DNA of 15,124 bases from an uncultured Pseudorhodobacter sp. (GCA_945957495.1 CAMFLG010000025.1:1-15124), one strand, 5' to 3'; numbered from the stretch's first letter, positions 1 to 8,208 are shown. Made by a program: numbers and translations. Notes: generated by a model from the letters alone, not told the origin.

Positions 1-472
1 GGCCTGGGCCATGGTGATTGGCGGCATCTGGATGACCGTGGCAGAATCCATCGCATCCCGGCAGCCGGATCGGGCGATGATCACCCTGCGGGTGGCCATC
101 GCGGTTGGTCTGGCGCAGGTGGTGGCGGGGGTGTTTCCCGGCACCTCGCGCTCTGCCGCCACGATCTTTGTGGCGATGCTGCTGGGCACGTCAAACCGCG
201 CGGCTGCGACCGAATTTGCCTTTCTGGTTGGCATCCCCACCATGTTCGCCGCCAGCGGCTATCAATTGCTCAAACAGATGCACGGCGGCCCTGCGGATAT
301 GGACTGGCTGTCGCTGGGCATCGCCTTTGTCGTGTCCACCATCACCGCCTTTGTCACGGTGAAATGGCTGCTGACCTACATCCGCAGCCATCGCTTCACC
401 GCCTTTGCGATCTATCGGATTGTGTTTGGCGGGTTGTTGCTGGCGCTGGCCGCAGCCGGGATCGTGGGCTGA
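1..472 (+). CDS. uppP: Undecaprenyl-diphosphate phosphatase, C-terminal part (5' end outside window)
   Basis: This membrane enzyme removes a phosphate from undecaprenyl diphosphate, recycling the lipid carrier for peptidoglycan and other envelope polymers. Only about 156 C-terminal residues are present; the reading frame is open to the left edge (codons from position 2), and full-length family members are roughly 260-280 residues. The family signature PGTSRSAATI is visible near position 140, followed by EFAFLVGIPTMFAA, and the rest is hydrophobic with several membrane segments, ending in LLLALAAAGIVG. The usual SRSG is SRSA here, a small change. The first ATG in the window (position 11) is an internal Met, not the start. 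The next gene begins 207 bp downstream behind its own candidate promoter, so co-transcription with gltD is not required. Identification from the signature is firm. Confidence 0.92.
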   Translation, partial: AWAMVIGGIWMTVAESIASRQPDRAMITLRVAIAVGLAQVVAGVFPGTSRSAATIFVAMLLGTSNRAAATEFAFLVGIPTMFAASGYQLLKQMHGGPADMDWLSLGIAFVVSTITAFVTVKWLLTYIRSHRFTAFAIYRIVFGGLLLALAAAGIVG

Positions 473-679
473 ACAGGCCGAATCATGGTGGTTCGGGAGT
501 TTGGAAGTGCCCAGCTTTTAATCATAGGTATCATATGCTGACCTATATTTAACAAGAATCGGCGCAATTCTTTCCGTCAGTCCGAAAAAACCAAACATTA
601 GGTCAGCAATACTGACTTTTCATTCATGCCCTCTTTCAGTATCACTGCGCGACCGATGAATTTGACCGGAGGGCGCGGT
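473..679 (+). promoter_or_regulatory. Structured leader/promoter region of gltD
   Basis: This non-coding stretch is more AT-rich than its surroundings. A candidate sigma-70 promoter is TTGGAA (501-506), an 18-nt spacer and TAGGTA (525-530), which would give a 5' leader of about 140 nt. A 10-bp perfect inverted repeat, TGCTGACCTA (536-545) and TAGGTCAGCA (599-608), begins at the predicted transcription start. The right arm can instead fold locally: GTCAG (602-606), loop CAATA, CTGAC (612-616), followed by TTTT (617-620). Another GTCAG lies at 576-580. A tiny ORF reading M-L-T-Y-I-stop occupies 535-552. The layout resembles an attenuator or a set of protein-binding half-sites, but I recognise no known riboswitch family. 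The sequence features are seen; the function is inferred. Confidence 0.45.
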
Positions 680-2116
680 ATGGCCGGGCAGAAGATGCTG
701 AAATTCGTGACACTTGGCAAAGAAATGCCCGTCAAGCGCGACGCCGCCGTGCGGGCGGGGGATTTTGACGAGATCTACCGCGAATTCGCCGCCGAAAAGG
801 CTGCCGAGCAGGCCAGCCGTTGCAGCCAGTGTGGCGTGCCCTACTGCCAGTCGCATTGCCCCTTGCACAACAACATCCCCGACTGGTTGCGCCTGACGGC
901 AGAGGGTCGGCTGGAAGAGGCCTATGAACTTTCGCAGGCCACCAACACCTTCCCGGAAATCTGTGGCCGCATCTGCCCGCAAGACCGGCTGTGCGAAGGC
1001 AACTGCGTGATCGAACAATCCGGCCATGGCACCGTGACCATCGGCTCTGTGGAAAAATACCTGACCGACAAGGCCTGGGAAATGGGCTGGGTGAAACCGA
1101 TCACCCCGCGCGCCGAACGCGGGGAATCGGTGGGCATCATCGGCGCGGGCCCCGGTGGGCTTGCCGCCGCCGACGTGCTGCGCCGCGCGGGCGTTCAGGT
1201 GACGGTCTATGACCGTTACGACCGTGCCGGCGGCCTGCTGACCTACGGCATCCCCGGCTTCAAACTGGAAAAACCAGTTGTCATGCAGCGGATCGAACAG
1301 TTGGAGGCGGCTGGCGCGCAATTCGTGCTGAACTGCCGCGTTGGTGAAGACCTGAGCTTTGACGCCATTCGCGGCCAACACGACGCAGTGCTGATCGCCG
1401 TCGGCGTCTACAAGGCCCGCGACATCGAGGCGCCGGGTGTCGGCGCGCAGGGCGTTGTGCGCGCGTTGGATTATCTGACCGCCAGCAACCGCAAATCCTT
1501 CGGCGACGATGTGGCCGAATTCGACAGCGGCGAATTGAACGCCGAAGGCAAGCGCGTTGTGGTCATCGGCGGCGGCGATACCGCGATGGACTGCGTGCGC
1601 ACCGCGATCCGTCAGGGCGCCGTTTCGGTGAAATGCCTCTACCGCCGCGACCGCGCCAACATGCCCGGCAGCCAACGCGAAGTGCAGAACGCCGAAGAAG
1701 AAGGCGTTGATTTCGTCTGGCTGTCCGCGCCCAAGGGCTTCACCGGCGGCGCCGTGGTGGATGGCGTGATGGTGCAAAAGATGCGCCTTGGCCAACCCGA
1801 CGCCTCTGGCCGCCAGATGCCCGAGGTGATCGAGGGCGCAGATTACGTTGAACCCGCCGATCTGGTGGTGCAGGCGCTAGGCTTTGAACCCGAGGCAGTG
1901 CCCTCCCTTTGGGGCGTGCCGGACCTGGCCGTCACCCGCTGGGGCACGATCAAGGCCGATTTCAACACCCACGCCACCAACCTGCCCGGCGTCTACGCCG
2001 CAGGCGACATCGTGCGCGGCGCAAGCCTTGTGGTCTGGGCCATCCGCGACGGGCGCGAGGCGGCAGACAGCATCTTGGCCTATCTTGCACAACCGGCCGC
2101 TGTCGCAGCGGAGTGA
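680..2116 (+). CDS. gltD: Glutamate synthase (NADPH) small (beta) subunit
   Basis: This is the electron-input subunit of glutamate synthase. It oxidises NADPH at FAD and passes electrons through Fe-S clusters to GltB, which makes two glutamates from glutamine and 2-oxoglutarate. With the start at 680 the protein is 478 residues, a normal GltD length. An N-terminal Fe-S region contains C48, C51, C56 and C60, then C95, C99, C105 and C109. An FAD Rossmann motif, GAGPGG, is at about 155-160. A second nucleotide-binding motif, GGGDTA, is at 297-302. The FAD-contact motif GVYAAGDI lies near the C-terminus. The ATG at 680 is preferred over the in-frame ATG at 626 because GGAGGG (668-673) sits at ideal distance and the family N-terminus begins about here (QKMLKFVT). 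It is the first gene of the gltD - secreted protein - gltB cluster. Confidence 0.97.
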   Translation: MAGQKMLKFVTLGKEMPVKRDAAVRAGDFDEIYREFAAEKAAEQASRCSQCGVPYCQSHCPLHNNIPDWLRLTAEGRLEEAYELSQATNTFPEICGRICPQDRLCEGNCVIEQSGHGTVTIGSVEKYLTDKAWEMGWVKPITPRAERGESVGIIGAGPGGLAAADVLRRAGVQVTVYDRYDRAGGLLTYGIPGFKLEKPVVMQRIEQLEAAGAQFVLNCRVGEDLSFDAIRGQHDAVLIAVGVYKARDIEAPGVGAQGVVRALDYLTASNRKSFGDDVAEFDSGELNAEGKRVVVIGGGDTAMDCVRTAIRQGAVSVKCLYRRDRANMPGSQREVQNAEEEGVDFVWLSAPKGFTGGAVVDGVMVQKMRLGQPDASGRQMPEVIEGADYVEPADLVVQALGFEPEAVPSLWGVPDLAVTRWGTIKADFNTHATNLPGVYAAGDIVRGASLVVWAIRDGREAADSILAYLAQPAAVAAE

Positions 2117-2239
2117 TTTGCGCCAAACCGTCCCTCGCCGCATAGTTGGCATGGGAATGGACAAAACGCCTTCCCCGGCCCGGCGATGGGCCGATGTGAA
2201 ACAAGGGTCACACCCGACCCAAACCTGTAGGACGCCACA
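2117..2239 (+). other. Spacer with two hairpins between gltD and the secreted-protein gene
   Basis: This 123-bp spacer holds two small perfect inverted repeats: CGGCCC (2176-2181) with GGGCCG (2188-2193), and GGGTC (2205-2209) with GACCC (2216-2220). Neither is followed by a T-run, so they do not look like intrinsic terminators. They could mark RNA processing or differential stability inside a polycistronic transcript. No convincing -35/-10 pair was seen. Confidence 0.35.
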
Positions 2240-2983
2240 ATGACGACCCGCTTGCTGTTTCCCCTGCTGTTCCTGACCACCCCCGCGCTTGCGGGCAGTT
2301 TCACGCCACCCGAGGGCTGCACCGCCACCCTGACGATGCAGGCGCGCGGGTGCTATGTGTCGAACTACTACACCTGCCCGGCAGACAATCCGGGCGATCA
2401 GTGGCGCGCCGATTTCGATCAGGAAGGCGTGTTCTACATGGCCAAGATCGACAGCGAAACCCAATGGATCGAAAGCTATGATCTGAACCCCACCGTCAAA
2501 CAGACGCTGGATGCGAACCCCAAAGACCCGGCCTCTTTCAGCGAACTTCTGGCCACGGGCCGCGACGATTTCGAATTCAGCCTGACCAAGGACACGGGCG
2601 AACATACCAACGTGAAGGGCTATGATAAACTCACCGGGGAAACTGCGGTGATTGATGGCGTCACCCTGCAACGCACAGAATTCGAATATGTCGAAACCGA
2701 TGACGACGGCAATGTTCTGCGCCAGTCGCGCGGCAATGAATACATCAATGCCGAATGGCGGAACTTCTTTTCCGGTACATCGGAATGGTTTGATGGCACC
2801 GATTGGTTGCCGCTGGATGGAAGCCCCGTGCAGTTCATTCTGCCCGGCGAAAAGGGCTTTGGCGCCACCCAGCCGCTTTATGAATGCGATGCGGTGATGT
2901 CGGATGCCTCGCCATTGGATGCGCTGATCAAGCCCGCCGCCTACCGCCCGCACAGCACCCCGATTGCACCGCTGGGGCAATAG
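2240..2983 (+). CDS. Secreted hypothetical protein encoded between gltD and gltB
   Basis: I do not recognise a named family. The 247-residue product starts with a clear Sec signal peptide (MTTRLLFPLLFLTTPALA, likely cleaved after residue 18 at the Ala-Leu-Ala motif), so it should be periplasmic or exported. There is no lipobox. The mature part has four cysteines (C27, C38, C46 and C216), enough for two disulfides, and is acidic and rich in aromatic residues with no further membrane segment. The spacing of charged and aromatic residues suggests an extracytoplasmic beta-rich fold, but that is a guess. The gene is 123 bp after gltD and 63 bp before gltB on the same strand, so it is probably co-transcribed. 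A cytoplasmic enzyme complex would not need a periplasmic partner, so the grouping may be historical. Coding status is well supported by the signal peptide and codon bias. Confidence 0.86.
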   Translation: MTTRLLFPLLFLTTPALAGSFTPPEGCTATLTMQARGCYVSNYYTCPADNPGDQWRADFDQEGVFYMAKIDSETQWIESYDLNPTVKQTLDANPKDPASFSELLATGRDDFEFSLTKDTGEHTNVKGYDKLTGETAVIDGVTLQRTEFEYVETDDDGNVLRQSRGNEYINAEWRNFFSGTSEWFDGTDWLPLDGSPVQFILPGEKGFGATQPLYECDAVMSDASPLDALIKPAAYRPHSTPIAPLGQ

Positions 2984-3046
2984 CCCCGGCGCGACACGAA
3001 ACAGACGGGCCAACGACCCGTGACCACCCAAGGAAGGATCCCGGCC

Positions 3047-6000
3047 ATGACCGACCAAATCCAATATGACGCCGCATGGGTTGCCGCCGAAGAGGCAAAG
3101 CGCGCCTGGATGGACGCAAACGGGCTTTACAAGACCGAGGATGAACATTCGTCCTGCGGCGTGGGGCTTGTGGTGGCCGTGTCGGGCAAACCCAGCCGCA
3201 AGGTGGTGGAAAACGGCATCAACGCGCTCAAGGCGATCTGGCACCGTGGCGCGGTCGATGCCGATGGCAAGACCGGCGATGGTGCAGGCATCCATGTGCA
3301 GATCCCCGTGCGGTTCTTTTACGATCAGGTCCGCCGCACCGGCCATGAACCGGATGTGAAAAAGCTGATCGCGGTGGGGCAGGTGTTCCTGCCGCGCACC
3401 GACTTTGGCGCGCAGGAACGCTGCCGCACGATCGTCGAGGCCGAAGTGCTGCGCATGGGCCATTACATCTATGGCTGGCGGCATGTGCCGGTGGACATCT
3501 CGGTTTTGGGCGACAAGGCCAACGCAACCCGGCCCGAGATTGAACAGATCCTGATCCGTTGCGAAAAGGACATTGATCAGGAACAGTTCGAACGCGATCT
3601 CTACATCATCCGCCGCCGCATCGAAAAGGCGGCGCTGGCCAGCCATATTCAGGGCATGTACCTGTGCAGCCTGTCCTGCCGGTCGATCATCTACAAGGGC
3701 ATGATGCTGGCCGAACAGGTGGCGGTGTTCTATCCTGACCTGCAGGACGAACGCTTTGAATCCGCCTTTGCGATCTATCACCAACGCTATTCCACCAACA
3801 CCTTCCCGCAGTGGTGGTTGGCGCAGCCCTTCCGCATGCTGGCCCATAACGGCGAGATCAACACGCTGAAAGGCAACGTCAACTGGATGAAAAGCCATGA
3901 GATTCGCATGGCCTCCAGCAACTTTGGCGACAGCGCCGAAGACATCAAACCGATCATCCCGGCAGGCACCTCTGACTCCGGCGCGCTGGACGCGGTGTTC
4001 GAGGTTCTGGTGCGCTCTGGCCGCAACGCGCCCTTGGCCAAAACCATGCTGGTGCCCGAAGCGTGGAGCAAAGCCACCACCGATATGAAACCGGCCTGGG
4101 CCGATATGTACGCGTATTGCAATTCGGTCATCGAACCCTGGGATGGCCCGGCGGCGTTGGCGATGACAGATGGCCGCTGGGTCTGCGGCGGGCTGGATCG
4201 CAACGGCCTGCGTCCGATGCGCTATGTCGTCACCGGCGACGGCTTGCTGATTGCGGGTTCCGAGGCGGGCATGGTTCCGGTGGACGAATCCACCATCCGC
4301 GAAAAAGGCGCCCTTGGGCCGGGGCAGATGATTGCCGTCGATATGGCCGAGGGCAAGCTTTACCATGACGTGGCACTGAAGGACAAACTCAGCCACGCGC
4401 AGCCCTATGGCGAATGGATCGAAAAGATCGTCGATCTGAACGCGCTGCTGCGCGACGTGCCGGAAGAGCCGATGTTCGAAGGCGCCGATCTGCGCAAACG
4501 CCAGATCGCCGCCGGTTACACGCTGGAGGATCTGGAACAGGTTCTGGCCCCGATGGCCGAAGACGGCAAGGAAATGATCGCCTCGATGGGCGATGATACC
4601 CCCGCCGCCGTGCTGTCGAACCAGTACCGCCCGCTGTCGCATTTCTTCCGGCAGAACTTCAGCCAGGTGACGAACCCGCCCATCGACAGCTTGCGCGAAG
4701 GCCGGGTGATGAGCCTGAAGACCCGCTTTGGCAACCTGCGCAACGTGCTGGACGAATCCAACGCGCAGTCGGAAATTCTGGTGCTGGAAAGCCCGTTCCT
4801 GGCCAATTCGGAATTTGATGTGGTCGTCAAACGCTTTGGCGAACAGGTGGCCTTCATCGACTGCACCTTCCCGGTGGGCGCCGGTCCCGACGCGCTGCGG
4901 CAAGAGCTGGAACGCATCCGCGCCGAGGCGGAGGATGCCGTGCGTTCGGGCGCGGGCCAGTTGGTTATGACGGACGAACACCAGTCGTCGGAAAAAGTCG
5001 GCATGCCGATGATCCTGGCCACCTCTGCCGTACATTCCTGGCTGACCCGCAAGGGCCTGCGCACCTTCTGTTCGATCAACGTGCGGTCGGCGGAATGTAT
5101 TGATCCGCATTATTTCGCCGTGCTGATCGGCGCAGGTGCCACCACGGTAAACGCCTATCTGGCGCAGGATTCGCTGGCCGACCGCATTCGGCGCGGGCTG
5201 TTGGACGGCAGCCTTGTCGATGCGATGCGCCGCTATGGCTATGCGGTGGACGCAGGGCTTTTGAAGATCATGTCCAAGATGGGCATTTCGGTGATCTCGT
5301 CCTACCGCGGCGGCCTGAATTTTGAGGCTGTGGGTCTAAGCCGTGCCATGGTCGCGGAATATTTCCCCGGCATGCAAAGCCGGATTTCCGGCATCGGCTT
5401 GGCGGGCATTCAGCTGAAGGTGGAAGAGGTCCACGCCAAGGGCTGGCTGGGCGGCGCCGACGTGATGCCGATCGGCGGTTTCTACAAGGCGCGGCGGTCC
5501 GGCGAAAAGCACGCCTGGGAGGCACAGACGATGCACATGCTGCAATCGGCCTGCGACCGCGCGAGCTTTGACATCTGGAAGCAATACTCGGCCGCCATGC
5601 GGTCAAACCCGCCGATCCATATCCGCGATCTGTTGGACATCAAGCCGCTGGGCAAACCGGTGCCGATCGAAGAGGTGGAATCCATCACCTCGATCCGCAA
5701 ACGCTTTGTCACCCCCGACATGTCGCTGGGCGCGCTCTCGCCCGAAGCGCACAAGACCCTGAACGTCGCGATGAACCGCATCGGCGCGAAATCCGACAGC
5801 GGCGAAGGCGGCGAAGATCCGGCGCATTTCCTGCCCGAACCGAATGGCGATAACCCTTCCGCCAAGATCAAACAGGTCGCCTCCGGTCGCTTTGGCGTCA
5901 CGGCTGAATATCTGAACGCCTGTGAAGAACTCGAAATCAAGGTCGCCCAAGGGGCCAAACCCGGCGAAGGCGGCCAGTTGCCCGGCATGAAAGTGACGGA

Positions 6001-7594
6001 ACTGATTGCCCGTCTGCGCCATTCCACCAAAGGCGTGACCCTGATCAGCCCGCCGCCGCACCACGACATCTATTCCATCGAAGACCTTGCGCAACTGATC
6101 TATGACCTGAAACAGATCAACCCCCGCGCCAAGGTCACGGTGAAACTGGTGTCGTCCTCGGGCGTCGGCACGATTGCGGCGGGCGTGGCCAAGGCCAAGG
6201 CCGATGTGATCCTGATTTCCGGCCACAACGGCGGCACCGGCGCCTCTCCGGGCACTTCGATCAAATACGCGGGCCTGCCGTGGGAAATGGGCCTGACAGA
6301 GGCGCATCAGGTTCTGGCGATGAACAACCTGCGCGAACGTGTCACGCTGCGCACCGATGGCGGCCTGCGCACCGGGCGCGATATCGTCATGGCGGCGATG
6401 ATGGGGGCCGAGGAATATGGCATCGGCACCGCCGCCCTGATCGCGATGGGCTGCATCATGGTGCGTCAGTGCCAGTCCAACACCTGCCCGGTGGGGGTCT
6501 GCACCCAGGATACCCGGCTGCGCGAAAAGTTCACCGGATCGGCGGACAAGGTGGTGAATCTGATCACCTTCTACGCCCAGGAAGTGCGCGAGATTCTCGC
6601 GCAGATCGGCGCGCGGTCGATAGACGAAATCATCGGTCGGGCAGATCTGCTGTCTCAGGTGTCGCGTGGTGCGGCGCATCTGGATGATCTTGACCTGAAC
6701 CCGCTGCTGATCACCGTCGATGGCGCGCAGAAGATCACCTACGACCGCTCAAAACCGCGCAATCACGTTCCCGATACGCTGGACGCCGAAATCGTCAAGG
6801 ATGGCGCGCGGTTCTTTGAGGATGGTGAAAAGATGCAGCTGTCCTATGCCGTGCGCAACACGCTGCGCACCATCGGCACGCGGGCATCCAGCCACATCGT
6901 CAAGAAATTCGGCATGCGCAACAACCTGCAACCCGATCATCTGACGGTGAAACTGTCTGGCTCTTGCGGCCAATCCCTTGGTGCCTTCGCGGTCAACGGG
7001 CTGAAGCTTGAGGTGATGGGCGACGCCAACGATTACGTTGGCAAGGGTCTGTCGGGCGGCACGATTGTGGTGCGCCCGCAGATGTCATCGCCGCTGAAGG
7101 CCGAGGATAACACCATCATCGGCAACACCGTGCTGTATGGGGCCACGGCGGGCAATCTGTTCGCCTCTGGTCGGGCGGGCGAACGTTTTGGCGTGCGCAA
7201 CTCGGGTGCGAATGTGGTGGTCGAAGGCTGTGGGTCGAACGGTTGTGAATACATGACCGGTGGCGTCGCGGTGGTTCTGGGCCGCATCGGTGCCAACTTT
7301 GGTGCCGGGATGACCGGCGGCATGGCCTATGTTTATGATCCCAAAGGCGTGGCCGAAGATTTCATGAACCCCGAAACCATCCTGACCTGCGCCGTCGCCC
7401 ACCCGTATTGGGAGGCGCAGCTGAAGGATCTGATCCAGCGCCACCTTGCCGAAACCGACTCGCGTCTGGCGGCGCGGATCTTGGCCGACTGGCCGAATGA
7501 GCGGGCGAATTTCCTGCAAGTCTGCCCGAAAGAAATGCTGCCGCATCTGGCCTATCCGCTGTCGGACGAGGCGCAGAAGGTTCCGGCAGAGTGA
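3047..7594 (+). CDS. gltB: Glutamate synthase (NADPH) large (alpha) subunit
   Basis: The catalytic subunit hydrolyses glutamine to ammonia and channels it to an FMN site where 2-oxoglutarate is reductively aminated. At 1515 residues it has the normal size. An N-terminal propeptide of 36 residues precedes C37 (EDEHSSCGVG), the expected nucleophile of the class-II glutamine amidotransferase domain (about 37-440), so cleavage before C37 is expected. A central domain spans about 465-760. The FMN barrel spans about 820-1200 and includes GHNGGTGASPGTS near 1060. A 3Fe-4S site, C1136-X5-C1142-X4-C1147, matches the family spacing. A gxGxG beta-helix domain covers about 1290-1470. The ATG at 3047 is preferred over an upstream in-frame GTG at 3020 because AGGAAGGA (3031-3038) is correctly spaced for it. 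It ends at a strong terminator. Confidence 0.98.
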   Translation: MTDQIQYDAAWVAAEEAKRAWMDANGLYKTEDEHSSCGVGLVVAVSGKPSRKVVENGINALKAIWHRGAVDADGKTGDGAGIHVQIPVRFFYDQVRRTGHEPDVKKLIAVGQVFLPRTDFGAQERCRTIVEAEVLRMGHYIYGWRHVPVDISVLGDKANATRPEIEQILIRCEKDIDQEQFERDLYIIRRRIEKAALASHIQGMYLCSLSCRSIIYKGMMLAEQVAVFYPDLQDERFESAFAIYHQRYSTNTFPQWWLAQPFRMLAHNGEINTLKGNVNWMKSHEIRMASSNFGDSAEDIKPIIPAGTSDSGALDAVFEVLVRSGRNAPLAKTMLVPEAWSKATTDMKPAWADMYAYCNSVIEPWDGPAALAMTDGRWVCGGLDRNGLRPMRYVVTGDGLLIAGSEAGMVPVDESTIREKGALGPGQMIAVDMAEGKLYHDVALKDKLSHAQPYGEWIEKIVDLNALLRDVPEEPMFEGADLRKRQIAAGYTLEDLEQVLAPMAEDGKEMIASMGDDTPAAVLSNQYRPLSHFFRQNFSQVTNPPIDSLREGRVMSLKTRFGNLRNVLDESNAQSEILVLESPFLANSEFDVVVKRFGEQVAFIDCTFPVGAGPDALRQELERIRAEAEDAVRSGAGQLVMTDEHQSSEKVGMPMILATSAVHSWLTRKGLRTFCSINVRSAECIDPHYFAVLIGAGATTVNAYLAQDSLADRIRRGLLDGSLVDAMRRYGYAVDAGLLKIMSKMGISVISSYRGGLNFEAVGLSRAMVAEYFPGMQSRISGIGLAGIQLKVEEVHAKGWLGGADVMPIGGFYKARRSGEKHAWEAQTMHMLQSACDRASFDIWKQYSAAMRSNPPIHIRDLLDIKPLGKPVPIEEVESITSIRKRFVTPDMSLGALSPEAHKTLNVAMNRIGAKSDSGEGGEDPAHFLPEPNGDNPSAKIKQVASGRFGVTAEYLNACEELEIKVAQGAKPGEGGQLPGMKVTELIARLRHSTKGVTLISPPPHHDIYSIEDLAQLIYDLKQINPRAKVTVKLVSSSGVGTIAAGVAKAKADVILISGHNGGTGASPGTSIKYAGLPWEMGLTEAHQVLAMNNLRERVTLRTDGGLRTGRDIVMAAMMGAEEYGIGTAALIAMGCIMVRQCQSNTCPVGVCTQDTRLREKFTGSADKVVNLITFYAQEVREILAQIGARSIDEIIGRADLLSQVSRGAAHLDDLDLNPLLITVDGAQKITYDRSKPRNHVPDTLDAEIVKDGARFFEDGEKMQLSYAVRNTLRTIGTRASSHIVKKFGMRNNLQPDHLTVKLSGSCGQSLGAFAVNGLKLEVMGDANDYVGKGLSGGTIVVRPQMSSPLKAEDNTIIGNTVLYGATAGNLFASGRAGERFGVRNSGANVVVEGCGSNGCEYMTGGVAVVLGRIGANFGAGMTGGMAYVYDPKGVAEDFMNPETILTCAVAHPYWEAQLKDLIQRHLAETDSRLAARILADWPNERANFLQVCPKEMLPHLAYPLSDEAQKVPAE

Positions 7595-7597
7595 TCG

Positions 7598-7624
7598 AAA
7601 GGCCCCCGGTTCCGGGGGCCTTTT
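7598..7624. terminator. Bidirectional intrinsic terminator between gltB and parE
   Basis: GGCCCCCGG (7601-7609) and CCGGGGGCC (7612-7620) form a nearly continuous GC stem, flanked by AAA on the left and TTTT on the right. It starts 3 nt after the gltB stop. The A and T flanks let it work on the opposite strand as well, where the parE stop codon (7624-7626) touches its edge. It therefore probably ends both converging transcripts. Confidence 0.9.
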
Positions 7625-7935
7625 CATTCACGCAGGTTGGATGGGATATCGCGCGCGGAATGTAGGATGCGCCAGATTTCGACGCTGCCTGCGCGGTCCA
7701 AATAGAAGATCACCTGCGGGAAGCCTTTCACCGGCCAAACCCGCAAAGCGCGGGCGTTCAAGGCCTGCGCCAATCGGGGCGATCCGATGCCCGGTTGATC
7801 TCGGATTTGCGCGATGGCAGTTTCCAGGGCATCAAGAAATCTGGCCGCGACCTCGACCCCGGCTTCGCTCAGGTAGTGGTCAACAATTGCCTCTACGTCC
7901 GTCAGTGCCAACTGTGGCAAAGGCGGCAAGCTCAT
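7624..7935 (-). CDS. parE: ParE/RelE-superfamily toxin
   Basis: The 103-residue product has the ParE layout. An N-terminal strand and helix (LTDVEAIVDHYLSEAG, about 11-26) are followed by a second helix (AARFLDALETAIAQI). Then comes the characteristic P-GIGSPR turn (48-54), a beta-sheet region (ALRVWPVKGFPQVIFY) and the C-terminal IWRILHSARD motif (87-96). ParE toxins act on DNA gyrase, whereas RelE relatives cleave mRNA. Sequence alone favours ParE, but the target is an inference. Its ATG overlaps the antitoxin stop by 4 nt (ATGA, 7932-7935), which implies translational coupling and antitoxin-first order. The stop codon abuts the shared terminator. The coding sequence is intact with no truncation or frameshift. 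Confidence 0.9.
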   Translation of the reverse strand: MSLPPLPQLALTDVEAIVDHYLSEAGVEVAARFLDALETAIAQIRDQPGIGSPRLAQALNARALRVWPVKGFPQVIFYLDRAGSVEIWRILHSARDIPSNLRE

Positions 7936-8162
7936 CGCTTCAGATCAACCCGGGCACGCAGCGCGGCAAAGTAGGATTCATCGAACGCGGCAATCGGCGT
8001 CGGCGTGCTGCCATGCAGCTTGGCCCGCAAAGCCTCAACGTCCTTCTGCTGCCGGATCAGGTCGCGGATGTATTCACTGGAAGACATGAAACCACGCGCG
8101 CGAACCTGCTCGTCCACGAAGGCTTTCATATCGTCGGGAAGCGAGATGTTCATTGTGCTCAT
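7932..8162 (-). CDS. parD: ParD/CopG-type ribbon-helix-helix antitoxin
   Basis: The 76-residue product starts with a ribbon-helix-helix DNA-binding domain: strand STMNISLP, helix DDMKAFVDEQVRARG, the S-S-S-E-Y turn, and helix IRDLIRQQ (about residues 2-39). The C-terminal tail is the usual toxin-binding part. Such antitoxins neutralise the partner toxin and repress their own promoter. Two in-frame ATG codons are possible, 8162 (M1) and 8153 (M4). The candidate -10 box lies only 6 nt before the first, so the mRNA may begin at or next to that codon. A weak GATGGGA lies just upstream of the first ATG. The gene forms a two-gene operon with parE, antisense to the surrounding genes, and looks like an independently acquired module. 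Confidence 0.9.
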   Translation of the reverse strand: MSTMNISLPDDMKAFVDEQVRARGFMSSSEYIRDLIRQQKDVEALRAKLHGSTPTPIAAFDESYFAALRARVDLKR

Positions 8163-8168
8163 GGTCCC

Positions 8169-8208
8169 ATCTTAGGGCATTGGCAGAAATTGGCAAGAAT
8201 TGGCATAG
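8169..8208 (-). promoter_or_regulatory. parDE promoter with three 10-bp-phased operator repeats
   Basis: On the minus strand a good sigma-70 promoter is seen: -35 TTGCCA (8191-8196), a 16-nt spacer and -10 TAAGAT (8169-8174). On the plus strand the same stretch is three tandem copies of ATTGGCANNN (8179-8188, 8189-8198, 8199-8208). They are exactly one helical turn apart, so every copy faces the same side of the DNA. They cover the -35 box and most of the spacer. This is what autorepression by an arrayed ribbon-helix-helix antitoxin would need. The repeats and promoter are seen; repressor binding is inferred. Confidence 0.7.

Noticed and set aside
500..516. A possible sigma-54 promoter (GG...GC) upstream of gltD
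   Set aside because: The GG and GC elements are 9 nt apart instead of 10, and the rest of the consensus is missing.
626..679. An 18-residue N-terminal extension of GltD from the upstream ATG
   Set aside because: GGAGGG at 668-673 serves the ATG at 680, and the extension does not resemble GltD N-termini.
620..1795. A 391-codon open frame on the minus strand opposite gltD
   Set aside because: It is the codon-bias shadow of gltD, with no recognisable motif or ribosome binding site.
2195..2212. TGTGA...TCACA resembling a CRP/FNR-type site before the secreted-protein gene
   Set aside because: The half-sites are 8 bp apart rather than the usual 6, and no promoter is recognisable nearby.
1877..5110. 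A 1077-codon open frame on the minus strand opposite gltD, the secreted-protein gene and gltB
   Set aside because: It runs antisense through three well-identified genes, and its translation is low-complexity His/Arg/Ala/Gly-rich with no domain. Long antisense frames are expected in GC-rich DNA with strong third-position bias.
5603..6679. A 358-codon open frame on the minus strand opposite gltB
   Set aside because: It is antisense to the conserved FMN and Fe-S region of gltB, and its composition is typical of a shadow frame.
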